The notes: generated by a model not told the origin, from the letters alone. Shown: positions 1 to 8,237, counted from the first letter of the stretch. The stretch is DNA of 64,000 nt from Rhizobium esperanzae (GCF_002204185.1 NZ_MXPU01000021.1:1-64000); one strand, 5' to 3'. Numbers and translations: made by a program.

Positions 1-267
1 GTCGCACCCTATGACGATGATAGCGGAAAATATCATGGCAGACGCCGCATCCAGGGTGGTCGCGAACGCCTGCGAAAGAGCCTGTTCATGTGCGCGTTTA
101 CGGCAACCCGGCACAATCCGGATCTCGCCTCTTTCTACGCCCGCTTGCGTCAGAACGGAAAGGATCACCTGTGCGCCGTCATAGCCGTCGCACGCAAACT
201 CATCGTTCTCGCCAACACAATCCTCTCTCGAAAGACCGAATGGACGCCACAATACCAGCAAAAATGA
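1..267 (+). mobile_element. IS110-family transposase, C-terminal part (cut by window start)
   Basis: Reading from base 1 gives an open frame of 88 codons ending in TGA at 265-267. It contains the typical C-terminal block of IS110/IS116/IS902 transposases: a GRRRIQGGRERLRKSLFM stretch, then ATRHNPDLASFYARL and a hydrophobic VARKLIVLAN segment. In this family that block follows the second (serine-containing) transposase domain. The N-terminal DEDD domain would lie before the window. The frame looks intact to its stop, so the element may still be full length, but this cannot be judged here. It lies in the same direction as glcF and only 49 bases upstream of it, where glcE would be expected in rhizobia. 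The family call is confident; the exact IS name and its end are unknown. Confidence 0.8.
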
Positions 268-316
268 AACATGGTTGCTCCCCGCTGGGGCGAAGGGGGC
301 ACGGGAGGCCGCGTAA

Positions 317-1627
317 ATGCAAACCAACTTCACCCCAGCCCAGCTCGCCGATCCTGATGTCGCCGAATAGGAAAAAATCCTGCGCAAATGCGTCCACTGC
401 GGCTTCTGCACCGCCACCTGTCCCACCTATGTGACGCTCGGCAACGAGCTCGACAGTCCGCGCGGCCGCATCTATCTGATCAAGGACATGCTGGAAAACG
501 GCCGGCCCGCCGATGCCGAGGTCGTCACCCATATCGACCGCTGTCTCTCCTGCCTTGCATGCGTCACCACCTGTCCCTCGGGCGTCGACTATATGCATCT
601 GGTCGATCACGCCCGCGCCCATATCGAAAAGACTTACAGGCGGCCGTTCATGAACCGGCTGACGCGCGCCATTCTCGCGGCCGTACTGCCCTATCCCGGC
701 CGTTTCCGCCTGGCGCTCCATCTCGCCCGTCTCGGCCGCCCCTTTGCCGGCCTGATGCGGGGAGCGGCAGTCAAACCCTTTGCCGCTATGCTGGCGCTTG
801 CGCCACGCCGCATTCCCGCGCCTTCAGACTTTTCAAAACCCGGCACCCATCGGCCCGAGACGGCGTGGCGCGGCCGGGTGGCGATTCTCACCGGCTGCGC
901 CCAGCCGGTGCTCGATCCCGGCATCAACGCCGCAGCGATCCGACTGCTGACGCGGCTCGGCATCGAGGTTGTGGCGCCGGAAGGTGAGGTCTGCTGCGGA
1001 TCGCTGGTCCATCATATGGGCCGGGCCGAACAGGCGCTCGCAAGCGCCCGCACCAATGTCGATATCTGGACGCGCGAGATCGAGAGCCATGGCCTCGATG
1101 CGATCATCATCACCGCATCGGGCTGCGGCACGACGATCAAGGACTACGGTCACATGCTGCGCCTCGACCCCGCCTATGCCGCAAAGGCGGCGAGGGTCTC
1201 GGCGCTGGCAAAGGACATCGCCGAATATCTGGCGACCCTCGACCTGCCGGCCCATATGCCGAGGGGCATCACGGTCGCCTATCATTCGGCTTGTTCGATG
1301 CAGCACGGCCAGCGCATCACCCTTGCGCCGAAATCCTTGCTGAAAGCGGCGGGCTTCACTGTGCGCGATCCGGCCGAAGGCCATCTCTGCTGCGGCTCGG
1401 CCGGCACCTACAACATCATGCAGCCGGAGATTTCGGCGGAGCTGAAGGCGCGCAAGGTCAAAAACATCCAAGCCACCAAGGCCGATATCATCGCCACCGG
1501 CAATATCGGCTGCATCACCCAGATCGCCACCGGCACCGAGATCCCGATCCTGCATACGGTCGAGCTTCTCGATTGGGCCTATGGCGGCGCTATGCCGGAA
1601 AAATTAACGGGTTTGCCGTTAGGCTGA
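317..1627 (+). pseudogene. glcF: glcF, glycolate oxidase iron-sulfur subunit, with in-frame TAG at codon 18
   Basis: The product would be the 4Fe-4S subunit of membrane-associated glycolate oxidase (GlcDEF), which oxidises glycolate to glyoxylate. From ATG 317, preceded by GGGAGGCC, the frame encodes a MQTNFTPAQLADPDVAE start and then meets TAG at 368-370. The frame then continues unbroken to 1627. The next codons encode the first ferredoxin motif CVHCGFCTATCP (codons 25-36). Next come the second motif CLSCLACVTTCP and two CCG heterodisulfide-type motifs (CCGSLVHHMG and CCGSAGTY). From memory, relatives have serine at this position (reading ESEKILRKC), so a single TCG to TAG change would explain the stop. 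A restart at GTG 431 would give 398 residues but lose the first Fe-S motif, so a working subunit is unlikely. A sequencing error remains possible. An IS110 element lies just upstream. Confidence 0.8.
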
Positions 1628-1670
1628 AGGGAATGCAGGCCCATTCGGGCTGCTCCCGGGAGGTTGGGCG

Positions 1671-2108
1671 ATGTGGCGGGGAATGATTGTATTTGCGGGA
1701 CTCCTCGGTGCGGCAGGCGCGGCCCATGCCGACAGCCGCCTATTCTGTTCCGCCGATGACGCGCAGGCGCGGTTCACCCTCGAAAGCGGTTTTGCAAACG
1801 AAGGCGGCCATAGGCTCAACCATTTCCGCGGCGCGCTTATTGTCAAGGATCCCGCGCAAGCGGCTTTTGCAAAACGTCTGTTCGAATCGCAGCATCTGAG
1901 CAATCACTGGTCGCGCGATGGCGAACTGCTCCTGGAAGTCTTCGACGGCGGCGGTGACGATACCGGCGGCGCAACACTGGATCTGGTGGTGGTTGCCGGC
2001 GCCCGCGGCAAGCCGGCGGCGAATTTCAGCGGCACCTATTCCCTGACAATCGAGGGCGGCAGCAATCCTTACGCCGCCGAGGGCAAGGTCAGCTGCGGCA
2101 CGAAATAG
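1671..2108 (+). CDS. Secreted protein of unknown function, 145 aa
   Basis: I do not recognise this family. The protein starts with a short basic/hydrophobic signal peptide (MWRGMIVFAGLLGAAGAAHA, probable cleavage after AHA) and is otherwise soluble, so it is probably periplasmic. Two cysteines (in RLFCSADD and near the C-terminus in VSCGTK) could form a disulfide. The start ATG at 1671 follows GGGAGGTTGGGCG; ATG 1683 in the same frame is an alternative. It lies 43 bases after glcF on the same strand and ends just before a strong palindromic hairpin, so it may be co-transcribed with glcF. Confidence 0.65.
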   Translation: MWRGMIVFAGLLGAAGAAHADSRLFCSADDAQARFTLESGFANEGGHRLNHFRGALIVKDPAQAAFAKRLFESQHLSNHWSRDGELLLEVFDGGGDDTGGATLDLVVVAGARGKPAANFSGTYSLTIEGGSNPYAAEGKVSCGTK

Positions 2109-2205
2109 AGCAACTTCAGGAAAATTGTGAGCGGTTTTCCGTCCAAAATTGCGCCCAGACAAAAAGTTAGAGCGGTCCTGCTTTCATGAAAGCGGGACCG
2201 CTCTA
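2107..2205. repeat. Rhizobial intergenic element plus long palindromic hairpin (probable terminator of the lpxQ-like gene)
   Basis: Bases 2107-2153 match a motif I know from many rhizobial intergenic regions (AGAGCAnnTTC ... GCGGTTTTCCGTCC ... ATTGCG). Bases 2168-2205 then form a near-perfect 38-base palindrome: TAGAGCGGTCC and GGACCGCTCTA arms, with an inner GCTTTC/GAAAGC stem, one G-U pair and a two-base centre. On the minus strand the hairpin is followed by AACTTTTTG, so it should terminate the lpxQ-like gene whose stop is at 2229. It lies between convergent genes. A second copy of the motif part is at 43640-43673. Confidence 0.65.
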
Positions 2206-2228
2206 ACGCCGCAGCTGAATTTCAATCA

Positions 2229-2903
2229 TTACCAGTGGAACGAGACGCCGACATTGACGGCGTTGGTGAAGATATTGGTCTTCAGCCGGTCGCCGCTGTC
2301 GATCGGAACGTCGACGCGCGAATAGGTGCCTTTGTATTCGACGAAGGTCGACCAGCGGTCGGTCACCTTGAAGTCGACGCCGGCTTGGGCCTGCAGCGTC
2401 ACGCCGCCGAATTCGTAAGCCCAGGTCTTGCCCTCGGGGCGAATCACTTCGACATGCGGAATGTTCACGCCGATGCCGGCGCCGAGATAGGGCGTCCAGC
2501 GGCGGGTCGGATCCTGGAAGCGATAGAGACCGTTCACGGTGAGCAGGTTCAGGCCGTCGGTGAATTCGAAATGCGACCAGCCGGCCTTGGCGAGCGTGTC
2601 GTCGTCGGCATAGACCTTGTCATGGGTATAATCGAGCGAGATACCCCAGTTCGGCTTGTTGAAATTCTCGAGCCACCAGGTGACGCGGCCGCCATAATAG
2701 GGCGGGGCGCCGAAGGATTTGCCTTCCCAGCCGGCCGTAAAATGCGTGCCATCCGAGACGTCAACGCCACTGTGCGGCGCGGTCTGATAGCCGCCGTAAA
2801 TGGAGAATTCCAGGTCTTCCGCCGAGGCGGAGGCTGCTGAACAGATGGTGAAAAGCGCGATGCCCGCAAGCAGGGAGGCGGAGGAACGCAGCGCATATGT
2901 CAT
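2229..2903 (-). CDS. lpxQ: Outer-membrane beta-barrel protein, probable lipid A oxidase LpxQ
   Basis: The 224-residue protein has a signal peptide (TYALRSSASLLAGIALF, cleavage near ASA-EDLEF). After it come alternating amphipathic strands rich in Tyr/Trp/Gly, and it ends in the aromatic outer-membrane signature VGVSFHW. This fits a small 8-stranded outer-membrane barrel. In R. etli and R. leguminosarum a protein of this size and type, LpxQ, oxidises the proximal glucosamine of lipid A to 2-aminogluconate in an O2-dependent reaction. I assign LpxQ from memory of the sequence, so the barrel call is firmer than the enzyme call. ATG 2903 is preferred over an upstream in-frame TTG at 2924, because a GGGG-containing ribosome site precedes 2903. 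Confidence 0.7.
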   Translation of the reverse strand: MTYALRSSASLLAGIALFTICSAASASAEDLEFSIYGGYQTAPHSGVDVSDGTHFTAGWEGKSFGAPPYYGGRVTWWLENFNKPNWGISLDYTHDKVYADDDTLAKAGWSHFEFTDGLNLLTVNGLYRFQDPTRRWTPYLGAGIGVNIPHVEVIRPEGKTWAYEFGGVTLQAQAGVDFKVTDRWSTFVEYKGTYSRVDVPIDSGDRLKTNIFTNAVNVGVSFHW

Positions 2904-2981
2904 TGAATAGCCCCGATATTGCAAATATGTCGACTCTTAGGCACCAGTGCCAGCTTTCCGCCGTAAAGTCTAAGGAAAAGA

Positions 2982-3005
2982 AAAGGCGCGTCAGAATGCG
3001 CCTTT
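2982..3005 (-). terminator. Rho-independent terminator of the first L,D-transpeptidase gene
   Basis: An AAAGGCGC / GCGCCTTT 8-bp stem with an 8-base loop lies 20 bases after the stop of the 3026-3718 gene. On the minus strand it is followed by TTTTCTTTTCC. The plus strand also has a T-rich tail (CGTTTTTT), so it can act in both directions. Confidence 0.75.
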
Positions 3006-3025
3006 CGTTTTTTCGCAAGTGTTGC

Positions 3026-3718
3026 TCAGCCGCCGAACATCGTGCGCAACACGTCGATGCCCCGGTCCTCGAACGCCACCTTGCCTTGCTTGTTGCCGGG
3101 ACCGATGACGATCACCTTGGTGCCGACGGGGGCACGATCATAAAGATGCATCACGTCCTCGTTCATCATGCGGATGCAGCCGGAAGACATGTTGAGGCCG
3201 ATCGTCCAGGGCTGGTTGGTGCCATGGATGCGGAAGATGGTGTCGCGGCCGCCCTGATAGAGATACATGGCGCGCGCACCGAGCGGATTGTCCTCGCCGC
3301 CTTCCTGGTAGGCGGGGATGATGTGGCCCTTGGCGGCTTCGCGGCGGCGCATTTCGGCCGGCGGCGTCCAGGCCGGCCATTCGGCCTTGCGCCCGATCTT
3401 GACGATACCCGACCAGCCGAAGCCGTCGCGGCCGACGCCGATGCCGTAGCGGGTGGCGCGGTTGTTGCCTTCGACAAGGTAGAGATACTTGTTGTTGGTA
3501 TCGATGATGACGGTGCCGGCCACTTCCGTCGTCACCAGGCGCACTTTCTTGCGCTTGAACTGCGGCTTCACATATTTCGGCATCTGCGCGACGCGCACGA
3601 TCTGCGCCGGAGCCCGTGTATTGTCGGGCGTAGAGCCGGCCGGCGCTGCAAAGGCGGATGTAGACATCAAGGACAAAACAAGTCCGGCGGCAGCCAGACC
3701 CGGCATTAGTTTGATCAT
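3026..3718 (-). CDS. L,D-transpeptidase (YkuD domain), periplasmic
   Basis: This is a 230-residue exported protein with a signal peptide (residues 1-24, ending SAFA). The YkuD catalytic domain spans about residues 66-210. The active-site block is RIHGTNQPW (His165) followed by MSSGCIRM (Cys181), the canonical HGT...S-GC-R motif. The family makes 3-3 cross-links in peptidoglycan or attaches outer-membrane proteins to it. Rhizobiales carry many copies, so the exact role is unknown. The gene has its own terminator downstream and a 135-base gap separates it from a second, similar transpeptidase gene on the same strand. The two share the domain core but differ in the N-terminal linker (short and basic here). 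Confidence 0.85.
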   Translation of the reverse strand: MIKLMPGLAAAGLVLSLMSTSAFAAPAGSTPDNTRAPAQIVRVAQMPKYVKPQFKRKKVRLVTTEVAGTVIIDTNNKYLYLVEGNNRATRYGIGVGRDGFGWSGIVKIGRKAEWPAWTPPAEMRRREAAKGHIIPAYQEGGEDNPLGARAMYLYQGGRDTIFRIHGTNQPWTIGLNMSSGCIRMMNEDVMHLYDRAPVGTKVIVIGPGNKQGKVAFEDRGIDVLRTMFGG

Positions 3719-3853
3719 GATCGATTCCCCTCAAGCAAATTCGCCCGAAGCTACATGAACTCCTGCTCGATTCAAGATCGACCCGGCCGGATAGAGCAAT
3801 TTCGCTGAAGGAAACCGCCTGTTCTTGCGGCTTCCAAGATATCGCCTGTGTCT

Positions 3854-4600
3854 TTACATGACGATGACGCGGGTTCCGACGTTGACACGGTCGTAGAGAT
3901 CGACGACGTCCTCGTTGCGCAGGCGGATGCAGCCGGAAGAAACGGCGCTGCCGATCGACCAGGGCGCATTGGTGCCATGGATGCGGTAGAGCGTCGAGCC
4001 GAGATACATTGCCCGCGCGCCGAGCGGGTTTTCCGGGCCGCCGTCCATGCGCGCCGGCAGATAGTGGCCTTTGGCGGCCTCGCGGCTGATCATCTCGGAA
4101 GGCGGCGTCCAGTCCGGCCATTCCGTCTTGCGGGTGATCTTGTGGGCGCCGGCCCATTCGAAGCCGGGCTTGCCGACGCCGACCCCGTAACGCCGCGCCT
4201 TGCCGCCGTCCATGACCAGGTAGAGAAAGCGGTTATTGGTATCGATGACGATGGTGCCTGGTTTTTCCGTCGTGTCGTAATCGACCATCTGCGGCAGATA
4301 CTGCGGCTCGATCGGATGGCGGATCGCCGGTATGCCGGGATTGATTGCCGAAACCGTCTGGGGGACGGGCTGTGGCGCCTGGCGGATGACGCGGCGCTGG
4401 AAGAGGCCGCGCTGCTGCGGCTGGACGACCGGGCGCTGATAGACGACCGGCCGGACCTTGCCGCCGAGCTGGTTGATCCACGGTGCGGTCAGATCGGGGC
4501 TGAGGATAACAGGCGGGCGGGTGGCGTAGCGGTCGTCTGCAATGGCGGCCGTGGAGAAGATGCCGCAGAAGGCTGCGGCAAGAACAAGGTGTTTCATCAT
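3854..4600 (-). CDS. L,D-transpeptidase (YkuD domain), second paralogue
   Basis: The 248-residue protein has a signal peptide (residues 1-21, ending IADD). A Pro/Gln/Arg-rich linker (about residues 50-105) probably spans periplasm or wall. The YkuD domain follows at about 115-248. The catalytic block is RIHGTNAPW (His208) and VSSGCIRL (Cys224). It ends four residues after the strand TRVIV, so it lacks the C-terminal extension seen in its neighbour at 3026-3718. The two genes are adjacent in the same direction and share blocks such as IDTNN, EWP.WTPP and NPLGARAMYL, which indicates tandem duplication. ATG 4597 is an alternative start. Confidence 0.85.
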   Translation of the reverse strand: MMKHLVLAAAFCGIFSTAAIADDRYATRPPVILSPDLTAPWINQLGGKVRPVVYQRPVVQPQQRGLFQRRVIRQAPQPVPQTVSAINPGIPAIRHPIEPQYLPQMVDYDTTEKPGTIVIDTNNRFLYLVMDGGKARRYGVGVGKPGFEWAGAHKITRKTEWPDWTPPSEMISREAAKGHYLPARMDGGPENPLGARAMYLGSTLYRIHGTNAPWSIGSAVSSGCIRLRNEDVVDLYDRVNVGTRVIVM

Positions 4601-4829
4601 CGGACGAACTCTCTACAAATGACCGAAAATGGACTGGCGGGACGGGTCCGCCTGGGCGGAGATGTTCCGCCCGGCAAAGACGCTGCCACTCCATCCGCCA
4701 GCGAATGGTAAAGATCGATCCATGAAAGACCGGCCGGCCGAATAAACTTTTCGTCAGGGTTACCGATCGGTTTGGAAAGACGGTTTGCAAATGGTAAAGC
4801 CGGAATCATGACCGGAGAACGAAGCGGAC

Positions 4830-5459
4830 ATGAGCACGACTGGCATCATCATCGGCGAGGACGGCAGGGGCCGCTGCCACTGGCACGCCAACCTGCCGGA
4901 CTATCTCAAGTATCACGACGAGGAGTGGGGCCGCCCTGTCACCGACGATATCCGCCTCTTCGAGAAGATCTGCCTCGAAGGTTTCCAATCCGGGCTTTCC
5001 TGGCTGACCATCCTGCGCAAGCGGGAGAATTTCCGCGCCGCCTTCGCCGGCTTCGATTTCGAGAAGGTTGCCCTCTTCGGTGAGAAGGATGTGGCCCGCT
5101 GCCTGGCCGATGCCGGCATTATCCGTCATCGCGGCAAAATCGTTTCGACGATCAACAATGCCCGGCGCGCCATCGAGCTCCGCGACGAATTCGGCTCGCT
5201 CGCCCGTTATTTCTGGCGCTACGAACCCGGCCACAATGAGCGGCCTGTTGTGGTCGACCGTGAGCACATCGTCGCCAATCCGACGACGCCGACATCGGTC
5301 ACCATTTCGAAGGATCTGAAGAAACGCGGCTGGACCTTTGTCGGCCCGACCACAGTTTATGCCTTCATGCAGGCGATGGGCCTCGTCAACGATCATCTCG
5401 AGGGCTGTTTCTGCCGGCCCGAGGTGGAGGCGATGCGCGCCGTCCTGGTTCGACCATGA
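4830..5459 (+). CDS. tag: DNA-3-methyladenine glycosylase I
   Basis: The 209-residue protein has the Tag fold signature YHDEEWGRPV near residues 28-37, followed by EGFQSGLSWLTIL, the helix-hairpin region that receives the flipped base. Family zinc ligands are plausible at Cys16/His19 near the N-terminus and in NDHLEGC near the C-terminus. Tag removes 3-methyladenine from alkylated DNA in the cytoplasm, starting base-excision repair. The start at ATG 4830 is supported by GAACGAAGCGGAC upstream. The gene overlaps the next one by four bases (ATGA), so the two are probably translated together. Confidence 0.9.
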   Translation: MSTTGIIIGEDGRGRCHWHANLPDYLKYHDEEWGRPVTDDIRLFEKICLEGFQSGLSWLTILRKRENFRAAFAGFDFEKVALFGEKDVARCLADAGIIRHRGKIVSTINNARRAIELRDEFGSLARYFWRYEPGHNERPVVVDREHIVANPTTPTSVTISKDLKKRGWTFVGPTTVYAFMQAMGLVNDHLEGCFCRPEVEAMRAVLVRP

Positions 5460-5956
5460 AAGATCTGTCCGTGAGAATAGTGTTCGCTGCCCTTGCCCTG
5501 TTTTTCTTGCCGGCCTTTGCCATGGCGCAGACGCCGCAGCTCGATCCCGGCGAGAAGCTGGAGAAGCTGCAGTTTCCGGCCGTCACCATGCAGCTCAAGG
5601 GATGGACGAAATTCGGCAGCGGCCACGTCTACACGCTGCCGGTGCGCGCCGGTCAGCACGTGAAGATCGATTTTTCCACCAAGAGCAAGTTCGCCTTCCT
5701 GGCGATCTTCGACCTGTCGAAACCCGACGACGAAGCTTTCTTCGGCACCGATGAGGACGGCTTGAGCTTCCAGACGACGGTGAAGGAAAACACCACCTGG
5801 CTGCTGCGTCCCTACTACTCCAAGGTATCGCCGCGCCGCGGCCTCGGCGCTCCCTTCAGCATTTTGATCGAGCCGTTGGCCGCCGCCCCTCAGCAGCCGC
5901 CGGCTGAGCCGGAATCGCCCTCACTGTTTCCGAAGGCGCCTCCCAAGGCGAAATGA
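5456..5956 (+). CDS. Exported protein of unknown function, 166 aa
   Basis: I do not recognise the family. It has a signal peptide (residues 1-24, ending AMAQ) and a beta-rich middle with the segment GHVYTLPVRAGQHVKIDF. This resembles small beta-sandwich domains that bind sugars or proteins, but is not diagnostic. A Pro/Glu-rich C-terminal tail follows. It is translationally coupled to tag by an ATGA overlap and is probably periplasmic. The coupling to a DNA repair gene is more likely historical than functional. It ends 12 bases from the end of a convergent HAD gene. Confidence 0.7.
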   Translation: MKDLSVRIVFAALALFFLPAFAMAQTPQLDPGEKLEKLQFPAVTMQLKGWTKFGSGHVYTLPVRAGQHVKIDFSTKSKFAFLAIFDLSKPDDEAFFGTDEDGLSFQTTVKENTTWLLRPYYSKVSPRRGLGAPFSILIEPLAAAPQQPPAEPESPSLFPKAPPKAK

Positions 5957-5968
5957 CGCACGCCCCCG

Positions 5969-6673
5969 CTATGCCAGCCGTTCGATCAGCTCGCGCAATT
6001 CGCCGAGATGGCCGATCTTGCGAAAACGCGGCGCCTCCGTCGGTTCGTCCACATGTTCCAGCGCCCAGGTGAGTTCGTGCGGCACGAAGACGCCGTAACT
6101 GCCAGCGGCGATCGCCGGCACGATATCCGATTTCAGCGAGTTGCCGACCATCATCGCCCGCTCCGGCCCGTCCCCGACCTTGGCGAAGATGCGGCGATAG
6201 GTGACGGCGGTCTTGTCGGAGACGATCTCGACCGCATCGAAGAAGTCGCCGAGCCCTGATTGGGCAAGCTTGCGCTCCTGGTCGAAGAGGTCGCCCTTGG
6301 TGATTACGACAAGCAGATATTTGCCGGCAAGCGCCTCCAGTGTCTCGCGCGCATGCGGCATGATCTCGACCGGATGGCTGAGGAGGTCGCGGCCGGTATC
6401 GAGGATCTTGGCGATGACGCTGGCCGGCACCTTGCCCTCGGTGATCTCGATCGCCGTCTCGATCATCGACAGCGTGAAGCCCTTGATGCCGAAGCCGTAA
6501 TGGCGAAGATTGCGTTTCTCCGCTTCCAGCAGCCGCTCGGAAATTTTCGGGCCTTCGGCGAAATCGGCAAGAAGCTCGGTAAAATGGGCTTCGGTCAGTC
6601 GGTAATGTTGTTCGTTCTGCCAAAGCGTGTCGTCGGCATCGAAGCCGATCGTCGTCAGTGCTCGCGTCGTCAC
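5969..6673 (-). CDS. HAD-superfamily hydrolase, 234 aa
   Basis: HAD motif I is GFDADDTLW (nucleophile Asp12, acid/base Asp14). Motif II is in VVITKGD (the Thr and following Lys). The acidic motif IV is in VGNSLKSDIVPA. Between motifs I and II is a helical cap (about residues 20-95), typical of subfamily I phosphatases such as phosphoglycolate or YjjG-type nucleotidases. The substrate cannot be told. The start codon is GTG at 6671-6673, preceded by an AGAGGTGCG ribosome site. Confidence 0.8.
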   Translation of the reverse strand: MTTRALTTIGFDADDTLWQNEQHYRLTEAHFTELLADFAEGPKISERLLEAEKRNLRHYGFGIKGFTLSMIETAIEITEGKVPASVIAKILDTGRDLLSHPVEIMPHARETLEALAGKYLLVVITKGDLFDQERKLAQSGLGDFFDAVEIVSDKTAVTYRRIFAKVGDGPERAMMVGNSLKSDIVPAIAAGSYGVFVPHELTWALEHVDEPTEAPRFRKIGHLGELRELIERLA

Positions 6674-6928
6674 ATGCGCACCTCTTGAACTATGGCCGTC
6701 AATCTATCGGCCGGCTGTGTCGAGACAAGGGCTATGTCGAGACAAGGGCGTCCGCCTCCGATGCGACAAGGCTTTGCATTGAAAAGCGTCGCCGTCGCAC
6801 TACATCGAATGGGCCTCACCCAGCAGCCAGCCACGGCTGTGCCTGTCGCGCGCAGGCCAATAATCAAAAGATGAAGTTCTTCCGTTCGCAAGTCCCTCTT
6901 GCGGCAGACACAAAGGATTTTTTCGACC

Positions 6929-7978
6929 ATGCGTTACAATCAACTCGGAAATACGGGACTTTTCGTCTCGGAAATCTGCCTGGGCACGATGACCTTCGGC
7001 GAAGCCAAAGAAGGCAGCATGTGGGGCGCCATCGCCGATGTCGACCAGAATGCCGCCGATCGGATCGTCGAGCGCTCGCTTGCAGCAGGCGTCAATTTCA
7101 TCGATACGGCCGACGTCTATTCATCCGGCGAGTCCGAAAGGCTGCTCGGTCAGGCGCTGAAGAACCTCGACATCCCCCGCAAGGACGTCGTCATCGCCAC
7201 CAAGGTCTATGGCGTCATGAGCGACAAGCCGAACGACCGCGGCGCTTCGCGCGGCCATATCATGGATTCCGTCGAGGCGAGCCTCAAGCGCCTGCAGACA
7301 GATCATATCGATCTCTACCAGATCCACGCGACCGATAAGGTGACGCCGATCGAGGAGACGCTGCGCGCCTTCGACGATCTCGTTTCGCGCGGCCTCGTGC
7401 GTTATATCGGCGTTTCCAACTGGCAGGCCTGGCGTATTTCCAAGGCGCTCGGTCTCTCCGAACGCCGCGGCTTTGCCCGCTTCGAAACCGTGCAGGCCTA
7501 TTATTCCATCGCTGGCCGCGATCTCGAACGGGACATCGTGCCGATGATGCAGGAGGAAAAGCTCGGCCTGATGGTCTGGTCGCCGCTCGCCGGCGGCCTG
7601 CTCTCCGGCAAGTATGGTCCGGGCGCCCCCGGCAACGGCGAGGGCCGCCGCGCTAGTTTCGACTTCCCGCCCGTCGACAGGGACCGGGCCTGGGCCTGCG
7701 TCGCCGTCATGCGCGAGATCGCCGAAAAGCACGGCGTCAGCGTCGCGACCGTGGCGCTCGCCTATATTCTCGCCAAGCCTTTCGTCACGACGGTGATCAT
7801 CGGCGCCAAGCGCGTCGACCAGCTCGACCAGAACCTCGCTGCCGTCAAGCTGAAGCTCGATGAAGACGATTTGAAAAAGCTCGACGAGGTGAGTGCCCTT
7901 GCTCCGGAGTATCCTGGCTGGATGCTGTCGCGGCAGGGCGCGGGCCGCCGGCCGGCGGATTTCGAGGCGAAGGACTGA
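6929..7978 (+). CDS. Aldo/keto reductase
   Basis: This is a 349-residue TIM-barrel oxidoreductase. The N-terminal MRYNQLGNTGL, the catalytic Asp/Tyr pair in FIDTADVYSSGESE, the Lys in VIATKVYG and the His in LYQIHATD make the AKR tetrad. NADPH-binding residues are likely in the C-terminal VIIGAKRVDQL segment. Many such enzymes reduce small aldehydes and ketones, and the physiological substrate is not evident. ATG 6929 is chosen because the family starts with this Met and an AAAGGATTTTTT site lies upstream. The upstream 255 bases (6674-6928), shared with a divergent HAD gene, hold no recognised motif. A terminator follows at 7995-8022. Confidence 0.88.
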   Translation: MRYNQLGNTGLFVSEICLGTMTFGEAKEGSMWGAIADVDQNAADRIVERSLAAGVNFIDTADVYSSGESERLLGQALKNLDIPRKDVVIATKVYGVMSDKPNDRGASRGHIMDSVEASLKRLQTDHIDLYQIHATDKVTPIEETLRAFDDLVSRGLVRYIGVSNWQAWRISKALGLSERRGFARFETVQAYYSIAGRDLERDIVPMMQEEKLGLMVWSPLAGGLLSGKYGPGAPGNGEGRRASFDFPPVDRDRAWACVAVMREIAEKHGVSVATVALAYILAKPFVTTVIIGAKRVDQLDQNLAAVKLKLDEDDLKKLDEVSALAPEYPGWMLSRQGAGRRPADFEAKD

Positions 7979-7994
7979 GGTGGCTCGAACCAGT

Positions 7995-8022
7995 AGGGAA
8001 CGCCTTAAATCAGACGTTCCCT
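7995..8022 (+). terminator. Rho-independent terminator of the aldo/keto reductase gene
   Basis: An AGGGAACG / CGTTCCCT stem (8 bp) with a 12-base loop starts 17 bases after the stop codon and is followed by AGTTTGTTG. Confidence 0.7.
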
Positions 8023-8045
8023 AGTTTGTTGACTACTTCTCCTCC

Positions 8046-8160
8046 GTCATGCTCGGCGTTTTGCCGAGCATCTGAGCACAGCAATTATGACGAGAAAACA
8101 TATATTTTCCAATCGCTTAATTCGATCGCAGCAGATCCTCGGCACAAGGCCGAGGATGAC
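8046..8160. repeat. Intergenic mosaic element with two hairpins (family A, copy 1)
   Basis: The element begins GTCATGCTCGG and ends CCGAGGATGAC. It holds two hairpins: GCTCGGC/GCCGAGC (8051-8069) and ATCCTCGGC-N5-GCCGAGGAT (8135-8157). The second stem recurs exactly at 15051-15073, and the two ends recur in inverted order at 15048-15125, so this is one element in opposite orientations. It is of the kind known as rhizobial intergenic mosaic elements. No gene lies in 7979-8237. Confidence 0.65.
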
Positions 8161-8237
8161 ATCGTGGGTGTTGCAGTGGTTGTTGGCAGCCTCTGGGAAC
8201 GCCGGGGAATCCAGCGCTCCCCTCCAGCAATGATCGA

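Noticed and set aside
90-434. Frame of 114 codons between the IS110 tail and glcF
   Set aside because: It overlaps the transposase tail and the start of glcF in another frame, and is Arg/Ser/Pro-biased without motifs.
2229-2924. Longer start (TTG 2924) for the outer-membrane barrel protein
   Set aside because: It would add seven residues before a standard signal peptide; ATG 2903 has a better ribosome site.
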